Counted from the first letter of the stretch, positions 24,240 through 33,040 are shown. The stretch: 64,000 nucleotides of DNA from Bacillota bacterium (GCA_023412715.1 JAEZCC010000002.1:1-64000); one strand, 5' to 3'. Translations and numbers: made by a program. The notes: generated by a model from the sequence alone, not told the origin.

Positions 24240-25421
24240 ATGGAAAAAATACTGCTCGACACGGCGCTGATTTTGTTTGCGACCAAAATCGCGGGGCTGG
24301 CCAGCCGCAAGCTGAAGATGCCGGAGGTGCTCGGCGCGCTCATCGCAGGCGTGCTGCTCGGGCCGGCCGTGCTGAACGCCGTGGACTACAGCGACGGCGT
24401 CAGGCTGCTCGCCAATTTCGGCGTCATCTTCCTGATGTTCCTCGCCGGGCTGGAAACGAACCTGGAGGAATTCAAAAAAGCCGGCAGGTCGTCTTTTCTC
24501 ATCGCGGTGCTGGGCATCGCGTTCCCGCTCGTGATGGGGACTGCAAGCGCATACCTGTTCTTCGGCAGCTGGGCCGAAAACCTTTTTGTCGGCATTATCC
24601 TGACGGCGACCAGCGTGAGCATCACCGTCGAGACGCTGACGGAGCTCGGCAAGCTGAACACCCGCGCGGGCGTGAACATCCTCGGCGCCGCCGTAATCGA
24701 CGACGTTCTGGGGCTGATCCTTATCTCCCTCGTGCTGGCCCTGTACGCAGGCGGCGGGGACGGCGGCGCTTCCGGCTCCTCCGCCGCCCTTACGCTGCTC
24801 TGGATCGTTCTGTTCTGCGCCGCGGCGCTGCCCGCCATTCTTTTCCTGCCCAGGCTGGCCGAGCGGTACGCAAAAAAAATAAGGCCCGGCCGGGCCCTGC
24901 TGACCTTCTCCATCGCCGCCGCGCTGCTTGCCGCCTTCGCCGCCGAAAAGGCCGGGATCGCCGCCATCACGGGGGCGTACCTGTTCGGCCTGCTGCTGTC
25001 CTGCCTGCCGCAGAAAGAGTACCTGGAGCGGAACGTCAAGGCGATTTCTTCCGGGTTCCTCGCCCCCGTCTTCTTCGCCAGCGTCGGCATCGAGGTGAAC
25101 CTGAACGGGCTGAATGCCGGGACCGCGGCCATCGCGCTCGTGATGTTCCTCGTGGCCGTGCTCGGCAAGGTGCTCGGCTGCGGCCTCGGCGCGAGGATTT
25201 TCCGCATGAGCCGCGGGGAATCGCTGCAGATCGGCGTCGGGATGATCTCGCGCGGAGAGGTCGCGATTATCACGGCGAATATCGGGCTGCAGAACCGCAT
25301 CATCACGCAGGAGGTGTTCGTGCCCACCATCATCGTGGTCATCCTGACGACCATTGCCACGCCGATCCTGCTGAAGCTGGCTTTTTCGCACCGGAGCGAA
25401 GAACAGCCGGAACGGCTGTAG
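24240..25421 (+). CDS. CPA2-family cation:proton antiporter
   Basis: A 393-residue membrane protein with about twelve hydrophobic segments of the Na+/H+ exchanger (CPA2/KefB-like) fold: start LDTALILFATKIAGL, the GVLLGPAVL segment and AVIDDVLGLILISL, which contains the ion-binding Asp pair of the family. There is no C-terminal TrkA-N domain, so it is the short transporter-only form. It likely exchanges Na+ or K+ for H+ across the cytoplasmic membrane. GGAGG precedes the ATG. Its leader contains a terminator hairpin (24183-24222), suggesting regulation by premature termination. Confidence 0.9.
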   Translation: MEKILLDTALILFATKIAGLASRKLKMPEVLGALIAGVLLGPAVLNAVDYSDGVRLLANFGVIFLMFLAGLETNLEEFKKAGRSSFLIAVLGIAFPLVMGTASAYLFFGSWAENLFVGIILTATSVSITVETLTELGKLNTRAGVNILGAAVIDDVLGLILISLVLALYAGGGDGGASGSSAALTLLWIVLFCAAALPAILFLPRLAERYAKKIRPGRALLTFSIAAALLAAFAAEKAGIAAITGAYLFGLLLSCLPQKEYLERNVKAISSGFLAPVFFASVGIEVNLNGLNAGTAAIALVMFLVAVLGKVLGCGLGARIFRMSRGESLQIGVGMISRGEVAIITANIGLQNRIITQEVFVPTIIVVILTTIATPILLKLAFSHRSEEQPERL

Positions 25422-25423
25422 AC

Positions 25424-25462
25424 GAAAAAACGCCCCGCCGGAAGAATCCCGGCAAAGGGCGC
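25424..25462 (-). terminator. Terminator of the HAD phosphatase gene
   Basis: On the minus strand, CGCCC/GGGCG outer and GCCGG/CCGGC inner stems are followed by a run of six T. It lies between the convergent antiporter and HAD genes. Confidence 0.8.
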
Positions 25463-25467
25463 GGCCG

Positions 25468-26151
25468 TCAGGCGTCTTCCGCGCGGTTCAGCGTGCCGAG
25501 AAGCGGAACGACGTCGTCGAGCGTCCCGACGCAGGCGGTCAGCATGGGGCGGACTTTGTCGTCGGGCTGCACGAGGTCCGGTACCATGACGACCTTTGCG
25601 CCCGCGCGCCAGCCCGCCTCACACCCGAAGGGGGAATCCTCCACCACAAGGCAGTGTTCCGGCCTGGCGCCGACGGCGCGGGCGGCCGTGAGGTAAATCT
25701 CCGGGTCCGGCTTGCTCTTGCGCACCATGTCGCCGCAGATGATTCCGTCGAAATAATCCGTGATATGCGTCATGTCAAAATAGCGCAGGACGCGCTCGCG
25801 CGAGGTGGAAGAGGCCACCGCAATGCGGTAGCCCTCCTTTTTGAGATAGTCCAGCAGCCGGTACAGCCCCGGCTTGACCGGCACGCCGTGCGCCTGCACT
25901 TCCTCGTCCTGGCGGGCACGGTAGATCTTCATGAAATCTTCAAAAGGGAAATCCTTCCCGAAAAAGCGGGTGTAGATGGATTTCATTTCCGTGCTGCGGA
26001 TTCCGATGGCATGCGGCTTGACGGCGGACATTTTCCCGTAGCCGAACTGCGCGCCCAGCTCGTCCAGAATGCGTGACGTCATGCGCTCGGTGTCCAGCAG
26101 AACCCCGTCCATATCGAACAGAACCGCCTGTATGATGCGCAAATTTCCCAT
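25468..26151 (-). CDS. HAD-superfamily hydrolase, beta-phosphoglucomutase/phosphatase-like
   Basis: A 227-residue HAD subfamily IA protein with motif I FDMDGVLLDTE, motif II VASSTSRE, motif III lysine in RKSKPDPEIY and motif IV VVEDSPFG. Both catalytic aspartates are present. It is likely a phosphatase or mutase acting on a sugar phosphate; the specific substrate is not identifiable. The ATG at 26151 is almost touching its AGGAAGG site, so translation may instead begin at the in-frame TTG at 26142. Single-gene unit with its own terminator. Confidence 0.87.
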   Translation of the reverse strand: MGNLRIIQAVLFDMDGVLLDTERMTSRILDELGAQFGYGKMSAVKPHAIGIRSTEMKSIYTRFFGKDFPFEDFMKIYRARQDEEVQAHGVPVKPGLYRLLDYLKKEGYRIAVASSTSRERVLRYFDMTHITDYFDGIICGDMVRKSKPDPEIYLTAARAVGARPEHCLVVEDSPFGCEAGWRAGAKVVMVPDLVQPDDKVRPMLTACVGTLDDVVPLLGTLNRAEDA

Positions 26152-26256
26152 CCTTCCTGTTTTGGCCTGCTGCCGACATCATACCACATTCCGGGCTGAA
26201 AGTTAAGCCTGCGGCCCGCCGGACATGACCGCAAAACCCTTTGTAACAATTTCGAC

Positions 26257-26285
26257 TTGAAAAAGATATTGTAGCATTGTATGAT
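26257..26285 (+). promoter_or_regulatory. glmS: Promoter of the glmS transcript
   Basis: TTGAAA at 26257-26262, TATGAT at 26280-26285, 17-bp spacing. The predicted start is near 26292, some 22 bases before the ribozyme cleavage site, which fits the usual short 5' product of glmS ribozymes. Confidence 0.8.
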
Positions 26286-26312
26286 ATACAAAGGCTTTCA
26301 ATCGGAAGAAGA

Positions 26313-26464
26313 AGCGCGAGCGCCGTTGCCGCACATCCCCTGCGGGAACGGACGACGAGGACAGGGAGTATCGAATTTTTCAGCGGGTGCCCTGCGGTAT
26401 GGCACTACCGGAAACACTGGTAAAAACGGGAGGCAATTCCCGCCACAAATCCAGTGAGGTGCCT
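26313..26464 (+). ncRNA. glmS: glmS self-cleaving ribozyme/riboswitch
   Basis: The leader of glmS matches the glmS ribozyme consensus from recall: cleavage context A|GCGC (between 26313 and 26314), the core block GACGAGGACAGGG then TATCGAA, the GCGGGTGCCCTGCGGT segment, and the 3' pairing elements GGCAC (26401) with GTGCC (26459) and CACTGG (26415) with CCAGTG (26451). Glucosamine-6-phosphate serves as the cofactor for self-cleavage, which destabilises the message, so product accumulation shuts GlmS synthesis down. It ends about 147 bases before the glmS start codon; no obvious further structure was assigned to that remaining leader. Confidence 0.95.
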
Positions 26465-26611
26465 GAAAGCCTGCATTTAACAAACGGCCGACGGAAAAAG
26501 CCGGGAATACTGTGCGTCTGTTTTTCAGAAAAACGGGAAGAACAGAGGCTTGGTATTGTGTGCTTTTTTCACGGACGCCGAATCCTTTTTGTCGAAAGGC
26601 AGGTATCAAGC

Positions 26612-28441
26612 ATGTGTGGAATCGTCGGCTGCGTAGGCAGCCTGGAAGCACAGCCAATTCTGTTGAACGGACTCAAACGGCTCGAGTACCGGGGGTATGA
26701 CTCCGCCGGAATCGCCGTGATCGGCGGCGCGGGAAAACTGGGGATTGTCAAAAGCAAGGGGCGTCTTTCCGCCCTGGAAGAAAAGCTGGCGGGCAGCGCC
26801 CTTGGCGGGACCATCGGCATCGGCCACACCCGCTGGGCGACGCACGGCGTCCCTTCCGAAACGAACTGCCACCCGCACGCCAATGAAAAAGGCACCATCT
26901 GCGTGGTGCACAACGGCATCATCGAAAACTACCTCCATCTGCGGAAATGGCTGATGTCGAAGGGGTACCATTTCCGTTCCGAGACGGACACCGAGGTCAT
27001 CCCGAACCTGATCGACTACTACTACGACAGCAGCCTGCTGGAAGCGGTGATGAAGGCCGTTTCAAAAATCGAGGGCAGCTACGCGCTCGGCATCCTTTCC
27101 GTCTACGAGCCGGACAAAATCATCGCCGTGCGCAAGGACAGCCCGCTGGTCGTCGGTCTCGGCGACGGGGAACGCTTCATCGCGTCGGACGTTCCGGCCA
27201 TTCTGAAGTACACCAGGGACATCGTGTACCTCGAGGACAAGGAGATCGCCGTCATCTCCCGCGAAGGCGCGGATTTTTACAGCCAGGAGGGCGAAAAGAC
27301 CGAAAAGCCGGTCCACCACGTGACCTGGGACGCCGACGCCGCCGAGAAAGGGGGCTACGAGCACTTCATGCTCAAAGAGATCTGCGAGCAGCCGCAGGCG
27401 GTGAAGGCCACCATGACCTCCCGCGTCATGCCGGGCAAGCCGATCAAGCTCGACGACATCAGCTTTTCCGACGAAGAGATCCGCAGAATCAGCAAAATCT
27501 TCATCGTGGCCTGCGGCACCGCCTACCACGCGGGGGTCGTGGGCAAATACGCCATCGAAAAGCTGGCGCGCATCCCCGTGGAGGTCGACATCGCCTCGGA
27601 GTTCCGCTACCGCGACCCGCTGATGGATCAAAACACCCTGCTCATCGTCGTCAGCCAGTCGGGCGAAACCGCCGACACGCTCGCCGCCCTGCGCGACGCG
27701 AAGGCCCGCGGCATCCGCGTGCTGGCCGTCACGAACGTGGTCGGCAGCTCTGTCGCGCGCGAGGCGGATGAAGTGCTGTACACCTGGGCCGGGCCGGAAA
27801 TCGCCGTGGCCTCCACAAAGGCCTACACCACCCAGCTGGTCGTCATGTACATCCTCGCGCTGTATTTCGCGAGGAGCCGGAACACGCTGAGTGCGGAGGA
27901 AGCGGAGGCCATCAAGGCCGACATGCTCACCCTGCCCGACAAGGTCGGCCGGATGCTGGAGCACCGCGAAACGCTGCAGAAATTCGCCTCGAACAACTAT
28001 ATGCACCGCAACATGTTCTTCCTCGGCCGCGGCATCGACTACGCCGTCGCTATGGAGGGCGCCCTCAAGCTGAAAGAAATCTCGTATATCCATTCAGAGG
28101 CGTACGCCGGCGGCGAGCTGAAGCACGGCACCATCGCGCTGATTGAAGACGGCACCGTCGTCATCGCCCTCGCGACCCAGAAACGGCTGTACGACAAAAT
28201 GCTGAGCAACATCCGCGAGGTCACGACGCGCGGCGCCAAGGTCCTTGCGTTCGCGGAGGAGGGGAACACCGCGGTCGAGCAGGTCGCCGACGCCGTGATT
28301 TACCTGCCCCGCCTGAACGACGTGCTGTACCCCGTGCTTTCCGTCGTGCCGCTGCAGCTGCTGGCCTACTACACGGCTGTGCAGAAGGGCTGCGATGTCG
28401 ACAAGCCGCGCAACCTCGCAAAATCCGTCACCGTGGAATAG
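26612..28441 (+). CDS. glmS: Glutamine--fructose-6-phosphate aminotransferase (isomerizing)
   Basis: A 609-residue enzyme with an N-terminal class II glutamine amidotransferase domain (catalytic C2 in MCGIVGCVG, GHTRWATHG) and two SIS sugar-isomerase domains (VACGTAYHAG, SQSGETADT), ending KPRNLAKSVTVE as in all GlmS. It makes glucosamine-6-phosphate from fructose-6-phosphate and glutamine, the first step of UDP-GlcNAc and cell-wall synthesis. The start at 26612 is fixed by the required Cys at position 2. Expression is controlled by the ribozyme at 26313-26464. It runs opposite in metabolic sense to the nagB pathway at the left of the window. Confidence 0.98.
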   Translation: MCGIVGCVGSLEAQPILLNGLKRLEYRGYDSAGIAVIGGAGKLGIVKSKGRLSALEEKLAGSALGGTIGIGHTRWATHGVPSETNCHPHANEKGTICVVHNGIIENYLHLRKWLMSKGYHFRSETDTEVIPNLIDYYYDSSLLEAVMKAVSKIEGSYALGILSVYEPDKIIAVRKDSPLVVGLGDGERFIASDVPAILKYTRDIVYLEDKEIAVISREGADFYSQEGEKTEKPVHHVTWDADAAEKGGYEHFMLKEICEQPQAVKATMTSRVMPGKPIKLDDISFSDEEIRRISKIFIVACGTAYHAGVVGKYAIEKLARIPVEVDIASEFRYRDPLMDQNTLLIVVSQSGETADTLAALRDAKARGIRVLAVTNVVGSSVAREADEVLYTWAGPEIAVASTKAYTTQLVVMYILALYFARSRNTLSAEEAEAIKADMLTLPDKVGRMLEHRETLQKFASNNYMHRNMFFLGRGIDYAVAMEGALKLKEISYIHSEAYAGGELKHGTIALIEDGTVVIALATQKRLYDKMLSNIREVTTRGAKVLAFAEEGNTAVEQVADAVIYLPRLNDVLYPVLSVVPLQLLAYYTAVQKGCDVDKPRNLAKSVTVE

Positions 28442-28475
28442 CGGGGGCGGCCCCGCGGCCATGCCCGCGAAAATC

Positions 28476-28515
28476 AAAGAAGCTCCCGGGGACAGCCGTC
28501 CCCGGGAGCTTCTTT
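28476..28515. terminator. Bidirectional terminator between glmS and lon
   Basis: An 18-bp stem (15 bp GAAGCTCCCGGGGAC plus flanking AAA/TTT) with a four-base loop AGCC, bordered by A-rich and T-rich runs so that it works for both convergent transcripts. Confidence 0.95.
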
Positions 28516-28547
28516 TTAAACTGTACGGACAGGAAAACTTTCAGTTC

Positions 28548-30926
28548 TCACCGGCCCATACGCCCGGCCGCGTGTGCAGGTCCGGCCTGCTTCAGGCGGA
28601 GGCTTCTGAGAAAATCCGGCGCGAGAAGGACCTGCTCCGCTTTCGGCAGGGCAATTCCAAGCGCCTCGCGGAGGACGTCCTCCACCGTCTCGACGGGAAC
28701 GATGCCGATGCGCGCACGCACCTCTTCGGGCACGTCTTTCAGGTCCTGAAGGTTTTCTTTCGGGATCAGGGCCCGCGTGATGCCGGCGCGGTCGGCGGCA
28801 ATCAGCTTTTCTTTCAGGCCGCCGATGGGGAGCACCGCGCCCCGGAGGGTGACCTCCCCCGTCATGGCGAGGTGCGGGTCCACCGGGATACCGGTGACCA
28901 GCGAGGCAAGCGCCGTAAAGAGCGCGATGCCGGCCGACGGTCCGTCTTTCGGCACTGCGCCGGAGGGAACGTGGATGTGGATGTCGTGGTCCCTGAACTG
29001 CACGGCGTTGACCGGCAGGCGGGACTTGAGCAGGCTCAGGGAAATGCGGGCCGATTCCTTCATCACGTCGCCGAGCTGGCCCGTCAGAATCACCTGGTCG
29101 TTGCCGGGCATCTCGCCCGCTTCAATGAACAGAATCTCGCCGCCGACCGGCGTCCACGCGAGGCCGGTCACGACGCCGGGCGCGCCGGTGCTCTGGGCAA
29201 CGTCGTGCCGGTAGGCCCTGCGGCCGAGGATTTCTTCAAGGTCCTGCGGCTGCACGGTGAACGGCTTTTCCGCAGAGCCCATGACGATTTTTTCGGCCGC
29301 GGTGCGGGCAATGACGTTCAGCTGCTTTTTCAGGCCGCGCACGCCCGCCTCCATGGTGAAATCGGAAATGATCGTTTTCAGCGTTTCGTCGCCGATCGAC
29401 ACGTCTTTTGCCGTCAGGCCGTTTTCCGCCAGCGCCTCGGGAATCAGATGCTCGCGCCCGATGTGGAACTTTTCGCCGGCCGTGTAGCTGGAAAGCTCGA
29501 TGATTTCCATGCGGTCCAGCAGCGGCGCGGGGATCGTCTCGAGCGTGTTCGCCGTCGCAATGAAGAAAACGTTCGAAAGGTCGTACGGCAGGTCGAGGTA
29601 ATGGTCGGTAAAAGTGCTGTTCTGCTCGGGGTCAAGCACCTCCAGCAGGGCCGCGGCGGGGTCGCCGTTATAGCTTGCCGCGACCTTGTCGACTTCGTCG
29701 AGCACCATGACCGGGTTCATCGTGCCGGCCTTCTTGATGCCTTCGAGGATCCGGCCGGGCATCGCGCCGATGTAGGTGCGGCGGTGCCCGCGGATTTCGG
29801 CCTCGTCGCGGATGCCGCCCAGGCTGATGCGGACGTATTTACGGCCGAGCGTCCGCGCGATGCTCTTGCCCAGGCTGGTCTTGCCGGTGCCGGGAGGGCC
29901 GACCAGAAGCAGGATGGACCCCTGCCGGTCGCCCTTGAGCTGCATGACGGCAAGGTGCTGCACAATGCGCTCTTTCACCTTTTCGAGGCCGTAGTGCTGC
30001 TCGTCGAGCATGCGGCGGGCTTCTTTCAGGCCGGCCGTCTTCGCTCTGCGCACCCTCCACGGCAGGGCGAGCATAAAGTCCAGGTGATCCCGCAGGATGT
30101 TGTAGTCCGGGCTGGCGGGGTTCTGGTTTTCCAGCTTCTCCGCCTCTTCCAGGGCGGCCGCGCGGATCTCTTTCGGCATATGCGCCTTCTCGATCAGCGC
30201 GCGGTAGTCCTTGCCGTCGGGCTGCCCGGAAGCCGCGTCCTCTTTTTTCAGTTCGTCCTGTATCGCCTTGAGCTGTTCGCGCAGGACACTCTCGCGGTAG
30301 CCCTTGTTCACCTTGTCGTTGAAGCGCTCGGCAAGCTCAATCTGCAGCTGCACGGACTCTTTATAGCGCAGGAAGTAGTCGATGAAGGTAAGCCCGCGGG
30401 CCTTGAGCGACGACGTTTCCACGAGGGCGTACTGCTCTTCCCTCGTCAGCGGAATCAGCTGGCACAGGGAGCCGATGAGCACGTTCAGGCTGTCGATTTC
30501 GTCGATGGCCCGGAGGATCTGCTCGGCATTCCGGAACTGGGCCCCGACCTGGTGCGCAATATTGCGGATATAGGCCATCATCTGCCCGCTGCTGACCGCG
30601 TCAAGGTCAATCACGTCCGGCAGGGACGTCGCTTTGCCCCTGAGCACGCCGTCTTCCTCGCGGATGCCGGAAACCGCGACGCGGCCGACGACCTTCACGG
30701 CGGCCCGGGCGCCCGTTTCCTCCGGCATGACCCTCAGCACCTCGACGGACGCGCCGATTCCGTAAAAATCGTCCGCCGACGGCGCCGCTTTGCCCGGGGA
30801 GCGCTTCAGCGGCAGCGCCACGATGGTTTCCCCCTCCTCGCGCGACTGGGGGAGCGTCTTGCCCTGCAGCCTGAGCGTGCAGGTCATGCCCGGTAACAGC
30901 ACAAGATCTTCAATGGGTAGTATCAT
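28548..30926 (-). CDS. lon: ATP-dependent protease Lon
   Basis: A 792-residue LonA protease: N-terminal substrate domain (1-200), coiled-coil region (KGYRESVLREQLKAIQDELKK), AAA+ domain with Walker A GPPGTGKTS and Walker B VMVLDEVDK, and the C-terminal peptidase domain with Ser-Lys dyad S664 (PKDGPSAG) and K707 (GGLKEK). It degrades damaged and regulatory proteins in the cytoplasm. AAAGGA precedes the ATG. It lies directly downstream of, and in the same direction as, a TetR regulator, and both have the same operator-like motif upstream. The C-terminus carries a short basic extension (about 20 residues). Confidence 0.97.
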   Translation of the reverse strand: MILPIEDLVLLPGMTCTLRLQGKTLPQSREEGETIVALPLKRSPGKAAPSADDFYGIGASVEVLRVMPEETGARAAVKVVGRVAVSGIREEDGVLRGKATSLPDVIDLDAVSSGQMMAYIRNIAHQVGAQFRNAEQILRAIDEIDSLNVLIGSLCQLIPLTREEQYALVETSSLKARGLTFIDYFLRYKESVQLQIELAERFNDKVNKGYRESVLREQLKAIQDELKKEDAASGQPDGKDYRALIEKAHMPKEIRAAALEEAEKLENQNPASPDYNILRDHLDFMLALPWRVRRAKTAGLKEARRMLDEQHYGLEKVKERIVQHLAVMQLKGDRQGSILLLVGPPGTGKTSLGKSIARTLGRKYVRISLGGIRDEAEIRGHRRTYIGAMPGRILEGIKKAGTMNPVMVLDEVDKVAASYNGDPAAALLEVLDPEQNSTFTDHYLDLPYDLSNVFFIATANTLETIPAPLLDRMEIIELSSYTAGEKFHIGREHLIPEALAENGLTAKDVSIGDETLKTIISDFTMEAGVRGLKKQLNVIARTAAEKIVMGSAEKPFTVQPQDLEEILGRRAYRHDVAQSTGAPGVVTGLAWTPVGGEILFIEAGEMPGNDQVILTGQLGDVMKESARISLSLLKSRLPVNAVQFRDHDIHIHVPSGAVPKDGPSAGIALFTALASLVTGIPVDPHLAMTGEVTLRGAVLPIGGLKEKLIAADRAGITRALIPKENLQDLKDVPEEVRARIGIVPVETVEDVLREALGIALPKAEQVLLAPDFLRSLRLKQAGPAHAAGRMGR

Positions 30927-30946
30927 AAGGCAGGTTCCTTTCTCTT

Positions 30947-30972
30947 AAACGAACATTCATTTAATAAATATG
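30947..30972 (-). promoter_or_regulatory. TetR-type operator-like motif upstream of lon
   Basis: AAACGAACATTCATTTA (plus-strand reading) shares 16 of 17 positions with AAACGATCATTCATTTA in the tetR promoter at 31627. It lies 20-45 bp ahead of the lon start codon. The core TGAATGNTCGTT is a form often bound by TetR-family repressors. Confidence 0.65.
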
Positions 30973-31017
30973 AAAAACAAACCGCGGAACAGACCCGCGA
31001 ATCCGTAATAAACCGTT

Positions 31018-31587
31018 TTATGGGATCAGCGCCCTCTGCACAATGCGAATCAGCTCATCCAGCTGTTCTTCTTCCGACTCGCCGCCGCACTCGCAGCTGT
31101 GGCACGCCAGCCGTTTGACCGGCGAAAACAGAATGGCGTAAAGGTTCTGGTTGTCGAAATCGTTGACGATGCGCTTCCGTTTCAGCTCCGTCAGCAGGCG
31201 GTCCAGGCTTTCGGAAGCCCGCGCAGCGCCGCAGTTGCTGAACAGCGCGGGGCAGGTGTCGAACTGCTCGATGAAATAGAAGACCTCCCGGTTCTGCACA
31301 ATGTACTCGTAGTACTGCCGTATCAGGCGGGCGATGATCTCTTCCCCGTCCATCCCCGGGCGGACGCATTGAAGCAGGTGGCCGATGGCGTCGTGCTCGC
31401 ATTCCCGGTAGATGTCGTTGAGCATGGCCTCTTTGTTGTCGTAATAAATGTAGACCGTTGCCGGAGAAACGCCCGCAATCTGTGCGATTTTCGCAATGGA
31501 GGCGCCCTGAAAGCCTTTTTCAAGGATCAGGCGGACCACCGCGTTTTTAATGCTCTGCTGTTTTTCGTCGTCTTTTCTGCGCATCAT
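31018..31587 (-). CDS. TetR/AcrR-family transcriptional regulator
   Basis: A 189-residue repressor with an N-terminal TetR helix-turn-helix (LEKGFQGASIAKIAQIAGVSPATVYIYYDNKEAM, shown in part: IAKIAQIAGVSPATVYIYY) and a helical ligand domain. Unusually, residues near the C-terminus carry a cysteine/histidine cluster, CHSCECGGESEEEQ, which could bind metal or sense thiols. The ATG at 31587 has GGGGGATCC ahead. It probably controls its own promoter and that of lon. Confidence 0.9.
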   Translation of the reverse strand: MMRRKDDEKQQSIKNAVVRLILEKGFQGASIAKIAQIAGVSPATVYIYYDNKEAMLNDIYRECEHDAIGHLLQCVRPGMDGEEIIARLIRQYYEYIVQNREVFYFIEQFDTCPALFSNCGAARASESLDRLLTELKRKRIVNDFDNQNLYAILFSPVKRLACHSCECGGESEEEQLDELIRIVQRALIP

Positions 31588-31621
31588 GGATCCCCCGGAT
31601 TTTCATTCCTGGTCTGGCTTT

Positions 31622-31650
31622 ATAATAAACGATCATTCATTTATTGTCAA
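31622..31650 (-). promoter_or_regulatory. tetR promoter with embedded operator
   Basis: On the minus strand TTGACA (31645-31650) and TATTAT (31622-31627) with a 17-bp spacer. The operator-like TAAATGAATGATCGTTT fills the spacer, so bound repressor would block RNA polymerase directly. Confidence 0.78.
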
Positions 31651-31690
31651 GGCCTTTTTCGACTTTGTTTTCCGCTCCCCGCCGGCCGCT

Positions 31691-31963
31691 TCAGCCGCGG
31701 ACCTCAAACGACCGTTCGCGCGGGTCGGCGGGAAGCTCTTTCGCGTCTACGCGGTCTATGGAGATAAAGGAGCCGTGCTCAATCTTTGCGAGCATGGCTT
31801 CTATGTCGCGCCGCTCGCCCTGGACCTCCATCGCCACGCTGCCGTCGGACTCGTTGCGCACCCAGCCGGTCAGCCCCAGCAGGCGCGCCGCGTAATAGGC
31901 CCGGTAGCGGAACCCGACGCCCTGCACGTACCCGGTAAAGCGATAGCGCATCCTTGTCTTCAT
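31691..31963 (-). CDS. acyP: Acylphosphatase
   Basis: A 90-residue acylphosphatase. The phosphate loop GYVQGVGFRY with its conserved arginine and the GWVRNESDGSV segment containing the catalytic asparagine are intact. It hydrolyses carboxyl-phosphate bonds of acyl phosphates in the cytoplasm. The start at 31963 (MKTRMRYRF) has GAAGGGGA ahead; longer in-frame starts would add an unrelated basic leader. It has its own promoter, so it is not necessarily part of the upstream catabolic operon. Confidence 0.95.
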   Translation of the reverse strand: MKTRMRYRFTGYVQGVGFRYRAYYAARLLGLTGWVRNESDGSVAMEVQGERRDIEAMLAKIEHGSFISIDRVDAKELPADPRERSFEVRG

Positions 31964-32054
31964 GGAATCCCCTTCGAAAAGGCCGCCCGGCACGGAACCT
32001 GCCCGCCCTCTTCCGGCGAACCGCCCTGCCGCATTTTTTCCGGCCGTTTTCTTT

Positions 32055-32083
32055 ATTATATCCCCATGCGGGCGCATTTTCAA
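32055..32083 (-). promoter_or_regulatory. Promoter of the acylphosphatase gene
   Basis: Minus-strand TTGAAA (32078-32083) and TATAAT (32055-32060), 17-bp spacer, about 90 bp before the start codon. Confidence 0.82.
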
Positions 32084-32128
32084 CGCGGTCCGGCGGGGCG
32101 TGCCCGGGCACGGGCGGCACATGACAAA

Positions 32129-32965
32129 TCAGCCGCGCTTCAGCGGGAACGTCATGCAGTGCGGACCGCCGCCGGCTTTCGTGATCTCCGAAATATCGAC
32201 CTCTATGACCTTCACGCCGCGTTTGTCGAGCTGTTCGTTCACATAGGAATTGCTCTTCAGGGAGATCACCCGGCGATCCCCAATCGACTGGACGTTGCAC
32301 CCGAGGTGAAAGACGCGGTCCCCGGGGAGATCGACCGTCTCGATTCCCTTTCGCCTCAGCAGCGCCAGAAAGCCTTCCGGCAGCGCCTGCCGGAAGGCGA
32401 CCGCAAGATCTTCCGCGGCAAGGCTGAAGCACAGGTCGAAGTGCAGGCAGCGCTCTTCGCAGGGGACGGGCACGACCGTATAGCCGAGCTTTGAAATTCC
32501 CGCCCGGATCTCTTCAATCCCCTTTTTGTCCGTGCGTGCGGCCATGCCGATTGCCAGGGTGCGATCGTCCAGATAGGTAAAGTCGCCGCCCTCGAAGACG
32601 CCTTCCCTGCATTCGGCCACCAGCGGAACGCCGAGCTGCTCCATCTTCCGCCGGTAGGCTTCCCGCTCCCGGAAGCGAATCGGCTCCCTGAAACGGCCGA
32701 GCAGATAGCCTTCGCGGATGCATCCGCCGAAATCGCGGGAAAAAACGGAGTTCGGCCTCAGCCGGTCCGCCCTCAGCAATTCGACCTCCACGCCGTTCTC
32801 TTCGTACGCCTTTACGAGAGCGTCGTGCTCTTTCTTCATTTTCTGCGCGTCAAGGCGGGCGGCGCTCCATTTTCTGGCGATTTCGTTGATGGGGGCGGCC
32901 TGCAGGTAGTCGGGCCTGCTCATCAGGACTTTTTTCATTACGGAACAGGAATCTTTCACAAACAT
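32129..32965 (-). CDS. Arginine-deiminase-fold amidinohydrolase (DDAH/ADI superfamily), copy 1
   Basis: A 278-residue protein of the guanidino-group-modifying superfamily. Visible are the substrate aspartate region FSRDFG, the EGGDFTYLDD motif, the catalytic histidine in CLHFDLCF and the catalytic cysteine C270 in GGGPHCMTFP. Family members hydrolyse arginine, methylarginines or similar guanidines to citrulline-type products. The start at 32965 (MFVKDS) is the first credible one; the ribosome site is GGGGG at a distance. It is the last gene of the GntR-controlled minus operon and a distant paralogue of the gene at 44002-45003. Exact substrate unknown. Confidence 0.87.
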   Translation of the reverse strand: MFVKDSCSVMKKVLMSRPDYLQAAPINEIARKWSAARLDAQKMKKEHDALVKAYEENGVEVELLRADRLRPNSVFSRDFGGCIREGYLLGRFREPIRFREREAYRRKMEQLGVPLVAECREGVFEGGDFTYLDDRTLAIGMAARTDKKGIEEIRAGISKLGYTVVPVPCEERCLHFDLCFSLAAEDLAVAFRQALPEGFLALLRRKGIETVDLPGDRVFHLGCNVQSIGDRRVISLKSNSYVNEQLDKRGVKVIEVDISEITKAGGGPHCMTFPLKRG

Positions 32966-33007
32966 CGGTATCGGCCCCCATAAAAAACGATTGTTTTCTT
33001 CCGGCCT

Positions 33008-33040
33008 GCCGGACGGCGGCTTTTCGGGAATCCGTCCGGC
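33008..33040. repeat. Inverted repeat between the AEC transporter and deiminase-like genes
   Basis: GCCGGACGG and its exact complement separated by 15 bases in the 144-bp gap. There is no T-run in either direction, so it is probably an mRNA hairpin within the operon. Confidence 0.5.

Noticed and set aside
28395..30896. Long open frame (833 codons) on the plus strand opposite lon
   Set aside because: Shadow frame of a well-identified gene; it runs through the bidirectional terminator at 28476-28515.
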